Assembly: GCA_021732005.1 (NCBI GenBank)
Contig: JAKFVT010000001.1
Span: forward strand, 17,923-81,922
Length of the DNA stretch: 64,000 nucleotides
From: Mycobacterium sp.
GTDB taxonomy: Bacteria > Actinomycetota > Actinomycetes > Mycobacteriales > Mycobacteriaceae
Direction: 5' to 3'
Made by a program: the position numbers and the translations under genes. Under the pieces are notes generated by a model, which saw nothing but the letters and a program-made list of their open reading frames with translations, searched no databases and was not told the origin of the DNA. Below are positions 1 to 8,069 of this stretch, in pieces (position 1 is the stretch's first letter; each line of letters begins with the position of its first letter).

Positions 1-136
1 TCGAACTGGGTAGACCACGGAACTCCAGCACCGGTCGGCCCGTGCGGGCGCCCCACTCCGTATAGGAAACCCTGCGACCGTCCGCGAGTGTGACGCAGCC
101 GCGCCTCGCATCCGGGTCGCACCCCGGCGGGATCAC
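1..136 (-). CDS. alpha/beta hydrolase, N-terminal part only (runs off the left edge)
   Basis: The minus strand opens with a GTG at 136-134 and stays open to the window edge, giving about 45 residues. They include VTLADGRRVSYTEWG followed by RPVLEFRGLPSS. This is the usual start of small alpha/beta hydrolases, where a strand reading LADGR..Y.EWG leads to the oxyanion loop (HG.P.S in the family, here RGLPSS). The GTG overlaps the TGA stop of the upstream hydrolase gene, so the two are probably translated from one message. The catalytic residues would lie beyond the window. The ordinary HG of the oxyanion loop is RG here, which may be a real difference. Confidence 0.6.
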   Translation of the reverse strand, partial: MIPPGCDPDARRGCVTLADGRRVSYTEWGARTGRPVLEFRGLPSS

Positions 137-1065
137 GTACTGCTCTTCAGGCGCGGCTGTTCGACGTCAAGGCGCGTGATCAGCGCGGCGATCCGGGTGA
201 GGACCAGAGGCAGGCACTCGTTGAACAGAAGGTGGTGATCAGTGTCGAACACCACCAGCTCTTTGGCAGGGGCCGCGATACGCGCGAAGACCTTCTGTGT
301 GTAGTCGAAGCTGAACAACGGGTCGCCCCGACCGGCGACAACCGCAATCGGACATGTGATCGTGCCATCGCGCACGGCGCTCATGTCGACGGTGAACAGG
401 TCGGCCAGAAAAGCAAGCGGGTAGGCGGTCAGGCTCAGCGGGTCCATCAAGAATTGCTCGGCAGTCCAGGGCTCACGGCATACCCGAGCTATGTCGAGGT
501 AGACGCTGAACCGGATTGGTAGGCGGGGCAAGAGCATGGCCAGCACCCGTAGGCCTCGCACTAACGGGCGGTACGCACCTTGTAGGAAAGTCGGGAACCG
601 CGACACCGTGATAGAAGCGGGGAGTTCGGGATCGAGGATATTATGGGCCACCACGCCGGCGAGCTCGGGGTCGCGCGTAGCGACGATCATCGCCAGCACA
701 CCGCCTTGACTGGAGCCCACGACAACGGGGCAACGCCCGAATCTCACGCGCGCCCATGCTGTCGCGTCGAGCGCGTTGGCGACCAGACTTTCCAAACGCA
801 GGACCCGCCCAACGCGCGGGCTCTTGCCATGCCCCTCGAGATGAACCCCCACGACGTTAATGCCTTGGGCGGCAAGCGCGTCGCAGAACTCCTCGTAGAA
901 CAGCGGGTGTGTCATGGTGCCGGGCAGGAACACCGCCACCGGGCCACCTGACCGACCGTGCCACACCGATAGCACTATCGGTATGCCTGAGGAGGTGATT
1001 GTCACCTCCTCGTAGCGTTCGGGGTGCTCAACCTCATTGCGCAGCCGCTGATCTCTGTCGCGCAT
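133..1065 (-). CDS. alpha/beta hydrolase
   Basis: This is a 310-residue alpha/beta-fold hydrolase, probably a cytoplasmic lipase or esterase. The nucleophile elbow GSSQGG lies at about residues 117-122. An oxyanion-type strand VAVFLPGT (43-50) and HLEGHGKS (75-82) precede it. Near the C terminus GRGDPLF supplies the likely acid and DTDHHLLF the likely histidine. I chose the ATG at 1065 because GGAGG stands 8 nt upstream; an in-frame start 33 codons earlier lacks this and adds an unconvincing sequence. The gene faces away from the permease gene at 1231 and overlaps the next hydrolase. The substrate cannot be told from sequence. Confidence 0.8.
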   Translation of the reverse strand: MRDRDQRLRNEVEHPERYEEVTITSSGIPIVLSVWHGRSGGPVAVFLPGTMTHPLFYEEFCDALAAQGINVVGVHLEGHGKSPRVGRVLRLESLVANALDATAWARVRFGRCPVVVGSSQGGVLAMIVATRDPELAGVVAHNILDPELPASITVSRFPTFLQGAYRPLVRGLRVLAMLLPRLPIRFSVYLDIARVCREPWTAEQFLMDPLSLTAYPLAFLADLFTVDMSAVRDGTITCPIAVVAGRGDPLFSFDYTQKVFARIAAPAKELVVFDTDHHLLFNECLPLVLTRIAALITRLDVEQPRLKSST

Positions 1066-1177
1066 GCCTATGACCTCCGCGCTTGCTCTCCCATATGGGC
1101 ACCTCGGTTTGGTTCCGCCGACCTCCGGCACAGGCACATCGGCAACCCCCACTGTCCACCGCACGCGCTACCCGCGC

Positions 1178-1195
1178 CAGGGTCACAAGTCCCAG
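1178..1195. promoter_or_regulatory. possible DosR-type box
   Basis: The core GGGTCACAAGTCCC (1180-1193) matches the mycobacterial DosR core GGGACYWWAGTCCC at 11 of 14 positions, with a perfect right half. It lies about 40 bp before the permease start at 1231 and about 115 bp before the divergent hydrolase start at 1065, so it could serve either gene. This is a pattern match only. Confidence 0.3.
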
Positions 1196-1230
1196 ACGCG
1201 GTGGCCCGGAGTGGGCAGTAGGATCGAGTC

Positions 1231-2445
1231 GTGGGCGAGGACGCAAGCTTGCGCCGGTCGCTCGGACTGCCCCTTTTGACCCTCTACGGCCTCGGCAACA
1301 TCCTCGGCGCCGGCATCTATGTGCTCATCGGGAAGGTGGCGGGATTCGCTGGGTCGAGCACCACTCTGGCGTTCATCCTGGCGATGGTCACCGCCGGGAT
1401 CACCGCGTTCTCCTACATGGAACTGTCGGGACGTTATCCGGTCAGCGCGAGCGTCTCGGTGTATCTGCACCGAGCGTTCGGCAAACGCTGGCTGTCGACC
1501 GCGATCGGCCTGGCGATGGTTGGCGGCGGCATCGCGTCGGCGGCGGCACTGGCGCAGGGCTTTGCGGGGTATCTGAAATCGTTCGTCTCGGTTCCGACTC
1601 TGGCGGCCAGCGTCGGGCTGCTCATCGCCCTCGGGGCGATAGCGATCAAGGGAATCGGCGAGTCGGCAAAGACCGCGGCCATTCTCACCGGGTTGGAGGT
1701 GTTGGGCCTGCTGCTGGTCGTATGGTTCGGCCGAAATGCCCTCGTGCACATGGATCTTCGCGCCTTGCTGGCAATCGATCCCGCCGTCGGACTGGGCGGG
1801 GTGTTCGCCGGCGCGTTTCTCGCCTTCTATGCTTTCATCGGCTTCGAGGACATGGTCAACGTGGCAGAGGAAGCCAAGAATCCCAGCAGGACAATGCCGC
1901 TGGCGATTCTGATCGCACTGGTTGTCTCGACCGTGTTGTACCTGCTAGTCGTCATCGTCTCGACGACGCTGGTGTCTCCGGCCCAACTGGCCGGCAGCGA
2001 TGCGCCGCTGAGCCTCGTCGTCGAACGAAGCGGTTCGAGCAATGCCGCGTTGTTGAGCCTCATCGGAATGGTCGCCGCCGTCAACGGGGTCATCGTGCAG
2101 ATCATCATGGGCTCGCGCATTCTCTACGGGCTGGCCAAGGAGGGCTGGATCATCGGCCGGCTGGCAAAGGTGCACGCGCGCTTAAAGACTCCGGTAACCG
2201 CGACCGTGGTGGTGCTCGTCGCCATGATCGTCGGCACCGCGCTGCTGCCGTTGGTGTCGTTGGCTCAACTCACCAGCATGCTGGTGCTGATCATATTCAC
2301 CCTGGTAAACGCGTCACTGATCGCCATCAAACGGCGCAGCACCGCACACCAGGGATACATCACCGTCCCCGCAGCGGTCCCGTACCTGGGCGTGATCCTC
2401 TGCGTCGGTATGATCGTCTTTCAGGTGATCAACTGGAATCAGTAG
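1231..2445 (+). CDS. APC-family amino acid permease
   Basis: The 404-residue product is a polytopic inner-membrane protein with about 12 hydrophobic segments. Its N terminus contains LYGLGNILGAGIYVLIGK, the glycine-rich first membrane segment typical of the amino acid-polyamine-organocation superfamily. A later segment AFIGFEDMVNVAEEAKNP is the conserved helix 6 region of the same family. It probably imports or exchanges an amino acid or amine by proton coupling; the substrate is unknown. The start is GTG at 1231, preceded by AGGA. The family often has 430-500 residues, so this is a slightly short but apparently complete member. Confidence 0.85.
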   Translation: MGEDASLRRSLGLPLLTLYGLGNILGAGIYVLIGKVAGFAGSSTTLAFILAMVTAGITAFSYMELSGRYPVSASVSVYLHRAFGKRWLSTAIGLAMVGGGIASAAALAQGFAGYLKSFVSVPTLAASVGLLIALGAIAIKGIGESAKTAAILTGLEVLGLLLVVWFGRNALVHMDLRALLAIDPAVGLGGVFAGAFLAFYAFIGFEDMVNVAEEAKNPSRTMPLAILIALVVSTVLYLLVVIVSTTLVSPAQLAGSDAPLSLVVERSGSSNAALLSLIGMVAAVNGVIVQIIMGSRILYGLAKEGWIIGRLAKVHARLKTPVTATVVVLVAMIVGTALLPLVSLAQLTSMLVLIIFTLVNASLIAIKRRSTAHQGYITVPAAVPYLGVILCVGMIVFQVINWNQ

Positions 2446-2451
2446 TGACCG

Positions 2452-2761
2452 CTAGGCGCCTACGTCGGATCCGTTGTCACGCAGGTACCACTGCAACGGC
2501 TGATCGACCTCGGTCCCGTTGCCGCGGGCGACGTCGATCTTCAATTCCGGCGCGTGCTCCTCATAGAACCCAGGGACCAGCGGGGGAAGCCTTGTGCACC
2601 CTGACCGGACGGTCATGACGCAATTTCCGCGGTCGCGTCGCGCCGTCGTGCATATCGGGTGTCTCGGCGGGCAGGCAATGCGATACGCAGACAAAGCAGC
2701 GGCCGCACACATCAAGTAGCTCGTCGAACACCAACGGCGCTGAGCCCCGGAGGTTCGACAT
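2452..2761 (-). pseudogene. unrecognised coding remnant, probably frameshifted
   Basis: Two overlapping minus-strand frames look partly coding. One begins MSNLRGSAPLVFDELLDVC at 2761. The other ends with FYEEHAPELKIDVARGNG and QPLQWYLRDNGSDVGA at 2452. Read together across a shift near 2580-2600 they would make a protein of about 100 residues. I do not recognise the family. The feature may also be two chance frames. Confidence 0.25.
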
Positions 2762-2764
2762 TAC

Positions 2765-3073
2765 TCAGCCGGACGCCGGCTGGATCGGTTCAGCGCCCGC
2801 AGCTACGGGTTGCAGACCCTGGCCCGCGATCATCGGCGCTGTCGGTTCCCGTTGTGGCGCTTGGGTTCTGCCGCTCCAGGCGAGGTACCCCAGCCCTGCG
2901 CTGACCGCCGAGTAGACAACCGCCTCCGCCCACATGTATCCCACACCCCATCTTCTGCCGAGAAAGATGGGTTCGTTGATGAGGCCGGAGGCGGTCGCTA
3001 CTGCATAGGCGCCATGCGCATACGCCATAGCGGCAAACGCTCCCGAAAAGAACTTGCACGCTTCGCGATTCAT
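2765..3073 (-). CDS. small membrane protein
   Basis: This 102-residue protein starts at the ATG at 3073 (MNREACKFFSGAF). Two hydrophobic stretches follow, around AAMAYAHGAYAVATASGLI and AEAVVYSAVSAGLGYLAW, separated by a charged loop with LGRRWGVGYMW. The C-terminal 30 residues are polar and probably cytoplasmic. I do not recognise a named family. The frame is open further upstream but that part is arginine-rich and unlike protein. A DosR-like motif lies about 90 bp upstream, which would fit a gene induced by low oxygen. Confidence 0.6.
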   Translation of the reverse strand: MNREACKFFSGAFAAMAYAHGAYAVATASGLINEPIFLGRRWGVGYMWAEAVVYSAVSAGLGYLAWSGRTQAPQREPTAPMIAGQGLQPVAAGAEPIQPASG

Positions 3074-3160
3074 GTTGGTTCCCGTTCGCCGATGCCTTCT
3101 GTTGCGTCTTAGTCTTGACTCCTGCGATAGCGATCGCAAGGGACCGAGGCCTTCATCGAA

Positions 3161-3180
3161 CAGGGGACTTCGGCACTCAA
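3161..3180. promoter_or_regulatory. weak DosR-like motif
   Basis: CAGGGGACTTCGGCACTCAA carries the GGGACTT left half of a DosR box and a degenerate right half, about 90 bp upstream of the small membrane protein start at 3073. A second GGGAC (AAGGGACCGAGGCC, 3138-3151) sits about 23 bp away. Paired boxes are common in the DosR regulon, but neither of these is close to consensus. Confidence 0.2.
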
Positions 3181-3286
3181 CGCAATTCAGGTCACGACTC
3201 GTAACCCTGTTGATGCGATGCGATGCGATGCGACGCAGCAGGTTGGCGTGCTCACGTCGCGTGTGAAGAGATGGCGATCTCATTGC

Positions 3287-3990
3287 CTACGCGAATGCTG
3301 CGGTAACGTCCGTGAAGGCTTCGGCGAAGCGCCCCAAAGTCCATGCTGAGCTGTCATGCGGGGAAGGGGCGACCAAGCGTGGTTGGCACTCGCGTAGGAC
3401 GCTGATCGCCTCGGTGGCGTCCTGTTCGGTGGTGCGTCGCCACGGCCACGTCGCTTTGCCGATGATCTCTTGCACGGACAAGCCATGCACGGGTAGATGA
3501 AAGCCGCCTAGCACCGCGTAATCGGCTCGTCAGTCAGGGATCTAACGCGCGAGATCAGCCGCGTCAAGGCTTGGTGGCCACAGCCCACGATCACGACTAT
3601 GCCTTTGCCTGCTACGTTCACGATCAACGCCTGCTCAGGGGTCCAGCCAAGAAGAAATAATTGGCGGGCGATGGGTCCAGTCGTGGCAATTCCCGGCGCT
3701 AAAGGGACTGCATTGCAGCTGAATTCACAATGCGCGTTCGGGTGACGCATGGGGACTGGCATCCATACCGGAATGCCAGCGCTGACTTAATCGGGCACGG
3801 CGAACCTGCCCCGCAACCAGGCGCTGGGACCGCCGCAGTGGTCGGGGTGAGCATGCGAGATCACGATCATGTCGATGGCACCTTTCCTGCGAAGCAAGGT
3901 TGATCAACGGTAGAGCGGGTTGCCTCTCTGCGGCAGTGGCAAAAGTCATCCCAAAATGCCGCCGACTGACACGGCCGGCTGTCGACCAAC
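3287..3990 (-). pseudogene. decayed metallo-beta-lactamase-fold hydrolase
   Basis: Three successive minus-strand frames carry pieces of one MBL-fold protein in the correct order. Around 3830-3880 the frame reads DMIVISHAHPDHCGG, the HxHxDH zinc site. It ends in an in-frame stop after GRFAVPD. Around 3510-3760 the sequence continues with APGIATTGPI and QALIVNVAGKGIVVIVGCGH. A further frame (3287-3514) carries GGFHLP and PRLVAPSPHDSSAW, the C-terminal part. At least one stop and one frameshift interrupt it, so it cannot make a functional enzyme. The pieces resemble the subgroup annotated as dihydropterin-type MBL hydrolases. Confidence 0.7.
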
Positions 3991-4029
3991 ACTGCGCCTG
4001 GCTTGCGGCGACCGAACTCTTGCGGCGGA

Positions 4030-6399
4030 TTATGACACCGCCCGTGTCGAATCCGTCTGCACCGGAGAGCTTTTCGCCACGTCTCCGGAGTCCTCCCGCG
4101 CGAGCGTGAAGTAGTTCTCCTCTTCCTGCGCGAAGTGCAGGCGCAGCAGGGCGTGTAGACCGTAGAGACATGCCAGCAGGTCGTTGACTTGGTCGGGCTG
4201 GATGTTGCCGGCCGCTTCGGCCAAGTGCACATGGGCGCCAATGCGGTCGGCGAGTCGCTCGATTTCGGCGTGCATGCGGCTCATGGTGGCGGTGGCTTCG
4301 CCACTGCGCAGCGGAGTTGCCAACGCCGGATAGAGTTCGGTTTCCTCAGCGTGCTCATGAGGCAGGATCCGCTGCCTCAGTAGCGCATAGGCGGCGGCGA
4401 CGGATCGCAGCGCCGCGGCGTCGCAGTCCTCGGCCAGGCGATCCGCGCTGACGCGGATTAGTCCGACGGTGTCGCGTAGCTCGTCGTGTTCAGCCGCGAA
4501 GCGGTGCAGCAGGGTCTCAGTGCCAGCCGGCAGCGACACCTCAGTAGCCGGATTGCTCCGCAAGGCGCGCAACGCGTTGAGGATCACCGCGACATCGATG
4601 CCCTCCTGCAGCAACGCTCCCGCCGCGGGCGGTAGCCAACCCAATGCGGCAATCGTCATCGCCAGTAACGACAAGGTCATGCCGACGACGGCGCTCTGCA
4701 CCGCGATACGTCGCGACCACCGCGCGATGTCCATTGCATCGGCGAGCCGGTCAAGGCGATCGGTGGTCAACACGACGTCGGCGGCCTCCGACGATGCGGT
4801 CGCTCCTCGTGCACCCATCGCCACACCGACTGTCGCTGCCGCCAGCGCTGGGGCGTCGTTGATGCCGTCGCCAACCATCACCGTGACCGCTCGTTCACGC
4901 TCGGCGCGTACCGCGGCGACTTTGTCCACGGGTGTCTGCTGCGCATAGACCTCATCGAGGCCGAGCACGGTGGCGACCTCGCGCGCGGGCTCGGCCCGGT
5001 CACCGGTGAGCATCACCAACCGGTTGAATCCCGCTTCGCGCAACCGCCGCATCGTGCGCGGGGCTTGGCGGCGCAGCGGATCCCGCAGCAACACTGCGCC
5101 GGTCGGCTCACCGTCGATACACACCCACGCCAATGCTGCGTTGTCCAGGCGCGCCCGGTTGACCGCGCCCTGCGCCCATGTCTTGTTCGCGGTGTCATCG
5201 GCGAGTTTGCCGACGGTCACCCGTCGTGCGTTCAAGGTTGCGGTAACGCCGCGGCCGGGTTCTTCGATGACGTCGGTTGGCAATGACAACTGCAGATCCC
5301 GCGCGGCTGCCTCGCTCACGATCGCCTCGGCAAGCACGTGCGGTGATAATTGATCCACCGACGCGGCCAGGCGCAGGATTTCGGTGGGGTCGGTTCCGGG
5401 CGCGGCGACGACGTCGACGACCGCCGGACGGCCCATTGTCAGGGTGCCTGTCTTATCCATCACCAAAGTGGTTGCATGGCCGAGATTCTCCAATGCTCCA
5501 CCGCTGCGGATGACGACACCGGCGCGCGAAGCGCGAGACAGACCTGAGACGATGGCCACAGGCGCGGCCAGCAGCAGCGGGCACGGGGTGGCGACTACGA
5601 GCACGGCCACGGCCCGCACCGCAGAGCCGCTGGCCAGCCATGCGCCACCTGCCATCAACAACGCCAGCGGCAAGAAGTACGCCGCGTAGCGGTCAGCGAG
5701 TCGCACCACGGGCGCACTTTCGGCGCCGGCCTGCTGTGCCAGTCGCACGATGCCGGCGTAGGTGCTGTCCTCGGCCGTCGCGGTCGCCCGCAACTCGAAC
5801 GCACCACCCGCGTTGACCACGCCGCTGCGGACCAGGTCCCCGGCGTGACGTTCCACTTGAAGAGGTTCGCCCGTGAGCGCTGACTCGTCGAGTACCGCCA
5901 CCGCCTCGACGATATGGCCGTCCACGGGTACGACGTCGCCAGGGCCGGCGACGAGGATGTCGTCGACGGCGACCTCGGCTATCGGGATCACGGCGATCTG
6001 GCTACCGACACGCCGGCGTGCGAAACGCGGCGCCCGCTCCAGCAGGGCCCTCAAGTCGTGTGATGCACGCCGCGTGGCCGCCGCATCCAGTGCGCGTCCG
6101 CCGGCCAGCATCACCCCAATCAGTGCACCGGCCAGATACTCGCCGACGAGCAGCGTTCCGACCAACGACATCACTGCGATGAGGTCTACCCCCAGCCGGC
6201 CTTTGCGCAAGGCGAGCAGGACCCATACCACCGCAGGGACCACGGCTAGCAGCGTGCCGGCAATCCAGCATCCGTCAGCGACGTTTCTCGCACCAGCCAG
6301 CCAGGCGATGCCGCCGCCGGCCAGTGCCACGACCGTGACCACGACCAAGGCCGGCTCCATCAACGGTCGCAACCGCGCAAGCAGTGGGCCGATCATCAC
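4030..6399 (-). CDS. P1B-type metal-transporting ATPase with C-terminal hemerythrin domain
   Basis: This 789-residue inner-membrane protein is a heavy-metal P-type ATPase. It shows the actuator motif TGEP (176-179), the membrane metal motif TPCPL (271-275), the phosphorylation site DKTGTL (315-320), SPHVLA in place of the usual SEHPLA, and the hinge GDGINDAP. There is no N-terminal heavy-metal-binding domain. Residues about 627-768 form a hemerythrin-like HHE domain with histidines in AAEHDEL, ILPHEHAEE, SRMHAEI and GLHALLRLHF. TPC plus a C-terminal hemerythrin domain matches the P1B-5 class, for which iron or nickel/cobalt transport has been proposed. The hemerythrin domain may sense oxygen or iron. 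Two GTG codons precede no better start, so the ATG pair at 6399 was kept. Confidence 0.88.
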   Translation of the reverse strand: MMIGPLLARLRPLMEPALVVVTVVALAGGGIAWLAGARNVADGCWIAGTLLAVVPAVVWVLLALRKGRLGVDLIAVMSLVGTLLVGEYLAGALIGVMLAGGRALDAAATRRASHDLRALLERAPRFARRRVGSQIAVIPIAEVAVDDILVAGPGDVVPVDGHIVEAVAVLDESALTGEPLQVERHAGDLVRSGVVNAGGAFELRATATAEDSTYAGIVRLAQQAGAESAPVVRLADRYAAYFLPLALLMAGGAWLASGSAVRAVAVLVVATPCPLLLAAPVAIVSGLSRASRAGVVIRSGGALENLGHATTLVMDKTGTLTMGRPAVVDVVAAPGTDPTEILRLAASVDQLSPHVLAEAIVSEAAARDLQLSLPTDVIEEPGRGVTATLNARRVTVGKLADDTANKTWAQGAVNRARLDNAALAWVCIDGEPTGAVLLRDPLRRQAPRTMRRLREAGFNRLVMLTGDRAEPAREVATVLGLDEVYAQQTPVDKVAAVRAERERAVTVMVGDGINDAPALAAATVGVAMGARGATASSEAADVVLTTDRLDRLADAMDIARWSRRIAVQSAVVGMTLSLLAMTIAALGWLPPAAGALLQEGIDVAVILNALRALRSNPATEVSLPAGTETLLHRFAAEHDELRDTVGLIRVSADRLAEDCDAAALRSVAAAYALLRQRILPHEHAEETELYPALATPLRSGEATATMSRMHAEIERLADRIGAHVHLAEAAGNIQPDQVNDLLACLYGLHALLRLHFAQEEENYFTLAREDSGDVAKSSPVQTDSTRAVS

Positions 6400-6543
6400 T
6401 GATTCCTCCGAACCATCAGGCGCCGGGCCGACGCGGAGATCTCATCACTGCTCGGGGCAGCCGAGGCGCGAGGCCGGCGACGCTTTAGTCGATCACGCTC
6501 CCTCTGCGGGCGACAGGGTCACAGGGCCTTCCCAGTTCGGGCC

Positions 6544-7461
6544 TTAGGACCCGAGGTGGCGATGCAAGAATTCGGCTTCAGCCGCACTGATCTCGTCGAA
6601 GACCGCCCCGGCATAGACGTCGAAATGGCCGACCGGATAACGGTGCATCTCGACATTCGGCATAGCGGAGGCGACGCGGGCGGCAAAGCGTGGCGACGCT
6701 TGAAGATCATAGTCACCGAGGCACATCAGCACCGGCATGTGCAGCTTTTCCGCAGTTCCCGCGCGATAACGTGGCAGCGCGAACAGCATCCGCGGCGCTA
6801 GGGCGTTCTGCCATCCCACGGCCTCACCGCCGAGTACTTCGAACGCCGTCTTCGCGTCCTGCTCGGTGAACACGGCCACCTCACCCCGTTCGGCCACCAC
6901 AGGCACCAGATAGGGGTCTCGGCCAAGCATTGCGCCGCCTAGGTCGCGGATGGCCGCCGCGGCGAATTGCATTGTCCGCCAAGTGACCTCCCAGTCGAGG
7001 CGCTGACGGGCAGTTCGGCCCCGATGCCAACCATCAATCATCGGTACCTGCGATACGACGGCAGCGATTCCAGGATCGCCGGCGGCCACCACCAGGACGT
7101 GGCCACCGCTCAGGGACGTACCCCACAGCGCAACTCGGCGCGGGTCGATGTCGTCGCGTTCGCGTGCGTACCGCACTGCTGCGCAATAGTCATCCACCTG
7201 CATGGCCACATCGATGACCTGACGAGGTGCGCCGCCGCTGCCTCCGAAACGCCGATAATCGAACGCCAGCACGGCGACACCCGCTTCGACGAACTGCGCA
7301 GCATACTTGGGCAGTCCGAGGCGCTTGGTACCACTGCCGCCGTGCCCCATGACGACGCACGGCCCTCGGTTTGCGCTGCCGATCCGATAGAAATCGGCAG
7401 CGCATCGAACTCCGCCTGACTCGAAGAACACTTCCTCAGGTTGTGGCATGTCTGATCCCAT
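6544..7461 (-). CDS. alpha/beta hydrolase, dienelactone/peptidase-like
   Basis: The 305-residue product begins with a beta-strand FESGGVRCAADFYR and the oxyanion segment VMGHGGSG. The nucleophile elbow is GTSLSGGH. Near the C terminus come CLGDYDLQASP, with a probable catalytic aspartate, and YPVGHFDVY, with the histidine. This is the arrangement of DLH/acetylxylan-esterase-like serine hydrolases. It is probably cytoplasmic, as no signal peptide is visible. Two ATGs, at 7461 and 7449, are possible starts; neither has a strong ribosome site. It stands alone, with about 145 bp between it and the metal ATPase downstream. Confidence 0.8.
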   Translation of the reverse strand: MGSDMPQPEEVFFESGGVRCAADFYRIGSANRGPCVVMGHGGSGTKRLGLPKYAAQFVEAGVAVLAFDYRRFGGSGGAPRQVIDVAMQVDDYCAAVRYARERDDIDPRRVALWGTSLSGGHVLVVAAGDPGIAAVVSQVPMIDGWHRGRTARQRLDWEVTWRTMQFAAAAIRDLGGAMLGRDPYLVPVVAERGEVAVFTEQDAKTAFEVLGGEAVGWQNALAPRMLFALPRYRAGTAEKLHMPVLMCLGDYDLQASPRFAARVASAMPNVEMHRYPVGHFDVYAGAVFDEISAAEAEFLHRHLGS

Positions 7462-7883
7462 CCGTCGCCGCGACAGCCCTTCGATACTGACCGCTGGGCG
7501 TCGGTGCCCACTAGGACCGACTGGACGTGGGGGCGATGACCTTCGCTCCTATCGCATCCGAGGACGCGGGTGCTGCAGTGAGTGCTCAGCTCTCACTGGT
7601 GAGGGGCCTTCGACTCCATCTGCGACTCACCGGAGAGCCAGTCGCAAACGATGTGTGGCCCACGTGGCGAGCGTGGCGGCCAGCCAGCGGCTGTGTGTCG
7701 CCCGCGATCAACGAACCTAGAGGTCGACTTCCGATCGCAGTACGGGTCAACAATCGGGCGCCGCGGTAGCGGGGCCGACGGCCTGCGTCGGGCACAATAG
7801 AGCCATTCCTAGATATACCCCTTGATGTTTCACTTGGACGTGCGGACTGGACGTGGCGCGCCCGAAGCTCTTCTCAAAGCACC
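7462..7883. other. gap without a recognisable gene
   Basis: No frame here looks like protein. A weak GGGGCCTTCGACTCC element near 7605 resembles half a DosR box but is not close enough to call. Confidence 0.4.
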
Positions 7884-8043
7884 ACATTCGCCGATGTGGT
7901 CACCCCGCACTCGGGATCGCCTGGCACAGCGAGGCTTTGGTGTCCTGACCGAGATCGACATGAGGCCAACACTCAAGGCCAAGCTTGACGAGGATACGAA
8001 GGAATACGTGATTCTTGCTGCCCCTGCTCAACCTCCTAACAAA
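7884..8043 (+). pseudogene. truncated DUF302 protein fragment
   Basis: The plus frame here reads TRDRLAQRGFGVLTEIDMRP and then TLKAKLDEDTKEYVILAA, which is the core of the DUF302 family. The usual continuation (GACNPPLAHRAL) is lost: the frame changes to unrelated sequence right after VILAA, and the N-terminal half of the domain is missing. It therefore seems to be a fragment cut by rearrangement, lying just before the end of the MgtC-like gene. Confidence 0.6.
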
Positions 8044-8069
8044 TCGCGGCGGGAGCCGTGCTCTGAAAC

